9,346 nucleotides of DNA from Thiothrix sp. GTDB lineage: Bacteria > Pseudomonadota > Gammaproteobacteria > Thiotrichales > Thiotrichaceae. Of this stretch, positions 6,718-9,346 are shown piece by piece. The translations under genes and the position numbers were made by a program. The stretch's first letter is position 1. The number at the start of each line of letters is the position of its first letter. The stretch covers positions 1-9,346 of the forward strand of contig DRMA01000239.1 in the NCBI GenBank assembly GCA_011375245.1, read 5' to 3'. The notes under the pieces were generated by a model that had not been told where the DNA came from, made no database searches, and saw nothing but the letters and a program-made list of their open reading frames with translations.

Positions 6718-8118
6718 ATGACAAATTCTAATAAACGTCTCTTCGTGTTTGATACTAACGTATTAATGCATGATCCAACTTCTCTTTTTCGCTTTCAAGA
6801 GCATGATATTTTTATTCCAATGGTTGTATTGGAAGAACTTGATCGCGGCAAGAAAGGCTTATCTGAAGTAGCACGCAATGTGCGACAAGTCAGTCGTTTT
6901 ATCGACAACCTAATGACTCAGTATGACAATGGCATCGACGACGGTGTTCCACTCATGCTTGATAGACATCTAGACAGCACAAAAGAAGCAAGTGGGCGCT
7001 TGTTTTTTCAAACAACCAATTTCACCAGCCAACTTCCTGACAGCATGCCAGGCGATGTTGCTGACAATAATATCTTGTCAACCGCACTTGCACTGCAAAA
7101 CAAATATCCAAGCCGTAAAGTAACCCTCGTATCAAAAGACATTAACCTGCGCATCAAAGCCAGCATTGTCAATGTACATACTGAAGATTACTACAATGAT
7201 AAAGTCTTGGAAGACACTGACATCCTCTCTCCTGGCTTTCACCGCTTACCAACTGATTTTTGGGACTTACACAGTAAGGACATGGAATCATGGCGGGAAG
7301 AAGGTAACACTTTCTATAAACTCCAAGGACCTTTAACAGCAGAATGGCAAGCAGGCGAGTTTATTGTTTTAGAAGGGGATCAGCCATTTCAAGCAGTAAT
7401 ACGTGATATAGATGATGAATTTGCACTGATCCAAACAATACAAGACCACACAGAGCGCAATCATGCCGTATGGGGTATTACGGCACTAAATATGGAGCAA
7501 AATCTTGCACTTAATGCGCTCACTGATCCTGAGATTGATTTCGTCACTTTACTCGGTAATGCAGGCACAGGAAAGACGTTACTTACCTTAGCTGCTGCAC
7601 TGGCACAAACGTTAGACACCAAGCGCTATTCTGAAATCATTATGACGCGAGTTACCGTTCCCGTTGGTGAAGATATCGGCTTTCTTCCAGGTACAGAAGA
7701 AGAAAAGATGGCACCGTGGATGGGTGCATTAATGGATAACCTTGAAGTACTGACCCAACCTAGTGAAGGGGGACGTTGGGGGCGTGATGCAACGGATGAT
7801 TTTTTAATGAGCAAAATCAAAATGCGCTCATTAAACTTTATGCGCGGTAGAACCTTCCTAAAACGTTTTGTGATTATTGATGAAGCACAAAACCTAACCG
7901 CCAAGCAGCTAAAAACACTCGTTACCCGTGCAGGACCTGGTACTAAAATCGTCTGCTTAGGTAATTTGGCACAAATTGATACGCCTTATTTAACAGAAAC
8001 ATCATCAGGATTGACCTATGTCGTTGATCGTTTTAAAACGTGGCAACATAGTAGCCATGTCACCTTAAAAAGAGGTGAACGCTCAAGACTTGCTGACTTT
8101 GCATCTAAAAAACTATAG
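6718..8118 (+). CDS. PIN-PhoH fusion protein (PhoH2/YlaK-like ATPase)
   Basis: PhoH2-type proteins couple a PIN ribonuclease domain to a PhoH superfamily-1-like ATPase; characterised members unwind and cleave RNA. The PIN domain (about 5-150) shows FDTNVLMHD with Asp12, EELDRG with Glu40, VADNNIL with Asp116 and SKDINLR with Asp141, so the acidic metal-binding set looks complete. After a linker with a small beta-rich segment (about 195-250), the ATPase carries Walker A GNAGTGKT (280-287) and Walker B VIIDEAQN (385-392). GERSRLADFA near the end matches the family C terminus. Its start lies 3 nt after the peroxiredoxin stop, indicating co-transcription, though the ribosome-binding site is weak. 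Length (466 residues) is normal for the family. It is not the single-domain phosphate-regulon PhoH. Confidence 0.93.
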   Translation: MTNSNKRLFVFDTNVLMHDPTSLFRFQEHDIFIPMVVLEELDRGKKGLSEVARNVRQVSRFIDNLMTQYDNGIDDGVPLMLDRHLDSTKEASGRLFFQTTNFTSQLPDSMPGDVADNNILSTALALQNKYPSRKVTLVSKDINLRIKASIVNVHTEDYYNDKVLEDTDILSPGFHRLPTDFWDLHSKDMESWREEGNTFYKLQGPLTAEWQAGEFIVLEGDQPFQAVIRDIDDEFALIQTIQDHTERNHAVWGITALNMEQNLALNALTDPEIDFVTLLGNAGTGKTLLTLAAALAQTLDTKRYSEIIMTRVTVPVGEDIGFLPGTEEEKMAPWMGALMDNLEVLTQPSEGGRWGRDATDDFLMSKIKMRSLNFMRGRTFLKRFVIIDEAQNLTAKQLKTLVTRAGPGTKIVCLGNLAQIDTPYLTETSSGLTYVVDRFKTWQHSSHVTLKRGERSRLADFASKKL

Positions 8119-8131
8119 ATGCTTGCCTAGC

Positions 8132-8152
8132 TTAAACGAGGATTAAACGAGG
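8132..8152. repeat. Short tandem direct repeat
   Basis: The sequence TTAAACGAGG occurs twice, at 8132-8141 and 8143-8152, with an 11-bp period, between the PhoH-type gene stop and the terminator hairpin. It is probably a small local duplication; no function is apparent. Confidence 0.5.
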
Positions 8153-8161
8153 CGTAAAAAT

Positions 8162-8194
8162 AAAGGGATATGGGCATTCGGTCTATATCCCTTT
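8162..8194. terminator. Bidirectional terminator-like hairpin
   Basis: AAAGGGATAT (8162-8171) pairs perfectly with ATATCCCTTT (8185-8194), and G-T/G-C/G-T pairs extend the stem inwards to a 7-nt loop. It sits between the convergent PhoH-type and Uma2-type genes. The minus-strand reading ends in CCCTTTATTTTTACG, a good U-rich tail; the plus-strand reading ends in CCCTTTTATC, a shorter one. It probably ends both transcripts. Confidence 0.75.
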
Positions 8195-8200
8195 TATCAT

Positions 8201-8650
8201 TCAAATTTCCTTTGATTGATCAATTTGTCCTTCATACGAAAAATACGTAATAACACCTTCTTGATCAACTAACCAAACTTCATGTGCGCCTTTTGCAAGG
8301 TATAAATTAATTTTCTCTTGCATCTCCTTTTTTGAATTGGAAGGGCTGATAACCTCTACGCATATCTCAGGTGCAACACTATAAGGCGTAGCCCTACCAT
8401 GCTGAGCAATGAATTCATCAGAAGCCCAAGCAACATCGGCTACTTTTACTCCGTCGGCTGTTTGGATAGAACATTCAATAATGATTTTCCCTGATTTTTT
8501 TTCTTCTTTAATGATTGTTCCTACATCAAATTGTAAGATTCCATGATTGTTACTTGCGGGGGACATGAGTATTTTACCCCACTTATTTAACTCGATCTTA
8601 AAAGGTAGGTTTTGCAAAAGAGGATTATTGATAACTTCGGACCATTCCAT
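8201..8650 (-). CDS. Uma2 family (DUF820) putative endonuclease-like protein
   Basis: Uma2 proteins have a PD-(D/E)XK-like restriction-endonuclease fold; their cellular role is mostly unknown and they are often found in many copies per genome. Family marks are NNHGILQFDVGTII (34-47), VADVAWAS (70-77, the usual Pro-Asp being Ala-Asp here), APEICVEVISPSNS (93-106), a Lys/Tyr helix (113-120) and HEVWLVDQE (123-131). The putative metal-binding residues Asp72 and Glu99 are present. At 149 residues it is on the short side but looks intact. GGAG (8659-8662) lies 8 nt upstream of the ATG. It is convergent with the PhoH-type gene and probably belongs to accessory DNA. Substrate and activity are not known. 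Confidence 0.85.
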   Translation of the reverse strand: MEWSEVINNPLLQNLPFKIELNKWGKILMSPASNNHGILQFDVGTIIKEEKKSGKIIIECSIQTADGVKVADVAWASDEFIAQHGRATPYSVAPEICVEVISPSNSKKEMQEKINLYLAKGAHEVWLVDQEGVITYFSYEGQIDQSKEI

Positions 8651-8715
8651 GATGCGAGCTCCATGTAAGCAGCGGTGTAATAAAATGTACTTAGTTTATC
8701 ATTGTTCAGCAGCAT

Positions 8716-8739
8716 GGTGGATGGCGTACCTTATCCACC
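8716..8739. repeat. REP-like palindrome
   Basis: GGTGGAT (8716-8722) and ATCCACC (8733-8739) are perfect inverted arms around 10 nt that include GGCGTACC. On the minus strand it reads as GTAGGGTGGAT followed by ATCCACC, a form typical of dispersed bacterial palindromic repeats. Only one copy is in the window, so its repetitive nature is inferred. It lies in the 184-bp gap between the Uma2-type gene and the gene to its right, where no other gene or convincing promoter is visible. Confidence 0.45.
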
Positions 8740-8834
8740 CTACAAAGTTATACTCTATTTGTTAAAATAATTATGATCATCTACCTACGCCACTTCCATG
8801 CTATTCTTGTACAAAAAATTTCTTACTAGTTTCT

Positions 8835-9346
8835 TTAACGCATAAACGACTGCCTCTCTACCACCTGACACAACAACTGATAATACTCAATCGTACTTGC
8901 CCCAATCGGCGCATCAGGCAAGCCCTTCTCCTCTGCCCATGCTTGCAATTGCTCACCATTATTGAATCTTGGTACGGTGGTGGTTTTGCTAGGTTTGCTA
9001 CGTTTGCTTGCTCGTTGCCTTGCTTTTGGCATGGTCTCGTCATCCAAATAATCCAACATGCCATTCACTTTTTCAAAATAATCGGGGCGGAGTAAATAGC
9101 TTTGCATGTGATTAGCAAAATGCAAAAACCATTCGCGCTGGGTGCGCTGAATGCTTTCGCCTGACCAATACTGCACGTATTTACCAAACCACACGGGTTT
9201 GATGTCGTTAATTGAAAAGCCTGCGGCTTTTAAAAATAAATTAACTAGATTTTCGTCGTATTGCCATGTCAGTGAAAGCCCAAATTTGGTGGATCGTGCC
9301 TTAGTTCTATAAATAGAACTCTTATATGTGGCATCTGTCGCGTGAC
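8835..9346 (-). CDS. Partial gene, DnaT-like ssDNA-binding domain protein (3' end)
   Basis: The minus-strand frame stays open from the TAA at 8835-8837 to the right edge, giving at least 170 codons with the start outside the window. A GTG at 9192-9194 is internal to this frame and unlikely to be the start, because a conserved-looking segment lies upstream of it. That segment (about 9140-9285) reads FGLSLTW, then a leucine-rich helix, AAGF, FGKYVQYWSGES, REWFLHFANHM, resembling the DnaT C-terminal ssDNA-binding domain (a Trp-containing start, a Gly turn, a FxxYW core and a WxxxFxxH end). A basic linker (KARQRASKRSKPSK) and a C-terminal helical piece (about 40 residues) follow. DnaT-like proteins act in primosome loading and occur on phages and plasmids. 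The domain call is from pattern memory only. Confidence 0.5.
   Translation of the reverse strand, partial: HATDATYKSSIYRTKARSTKFGLSLTWQYDENLVNLFLKAAGFSINDIKPVWFGKYVQYWSGESIQRTQREWFLHFANHMQSYLLRPDYFEKVNGMLDYLDDETMPKARQRASKRSKPSKTTTVPRFNNGEQLQAWAEEKGLPDAPIGASTIEYYQLLCQVVERQSFMR

Noticed and set aside
7626..7904. 92-codon minus-strand open frame inside the PhoH-type gene
   Set aside because: Antisense to the conserved ATPase domain, with no family features of its own.
9192..9194. GTG as the start of the DnaT-like gene
   Set aside because: The frame is open to the window edge and the domain-like pattern begins upstream of this codon, so the gene is better read as partial.
1..9346. CRISPR array, complete tRNA or rRNA body, insertion sequence
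   Set aside because: No regularly spaced repeats, no cloverleaf or rRNA core sequence and no transposase with terminal repeats were seen by eye on either strand.

Overview
The window looks like chromosomal DNA of an AT-rich gammaproteobacterium. The evidence is a bamC homologue translationally coupled to dapA, a dapA pair facing a bcp gene as in E. coli, and a ribosomal-operon-type promoter that closely matches E. coli rrnB P1. I cannot name a genus; a Thiotrichales-like organism would fit the gene mix but is not shown by the sequence.

Layout. Positions 1-270 hold no protein gene. Read on the minus strand they contain a very strong stringent-type promoter (TTGACG, 16 bp, TATAAT, then GCGCTCC), an A-tract-rich upstream region, and a leader with a boxB-like hairpin followed by a boxA-like motif. 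A 16S rRNA gene probably starts just beyond the left edge. A long inverted repeat (292-332) separates this promoter from bamC. bamC (355-1710) and dapA (1707-2600) form a minus-strand operon for outer-membrane assembly and lysine/peptidoglycan precursor synthesis.

A divergent intergenic region (2601-2861) leads into a plus-strand cassette of three genes joined by two 4-bp ATGA overlaps (2862-6132). They encode a membrane-anchored TAXI-type TRAP solute-binding protein with a second membrane helix and a cytoplasmic coiled-coil tail, an output-less dCache-like membrane sensor, and a DctP-type TRAP solute-binding lipoprotein. No TRAP permease (DctQ/DctM) gene is present. All three products expose ligand-binding-type domains to the periplasm, so the cassette looks like a sensing or signal-relay system rather than a transporter. 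It occupies the place where E. coli has gcvR, between dapA and bcp. It is the best candidate here for an undescribed system.

The cassette is followed by a Bcp/PrxQ peroxiredoxin lacking both usual resolving cysteines (6241-6714), then a PIN-PhoH ATPase (6718-8118) whose start lies 3 nt after the peroxiredoxin stop. A bidirectional terminator-like hairpin separates this gene from a convergent Uma2-family gene (8201-8650). To the right are a REP-like palindrome and the 3' part of an open frame, running off the right edge, with a DnaT-like ssDNA-binding signature. This right end looks like accessory DNA.
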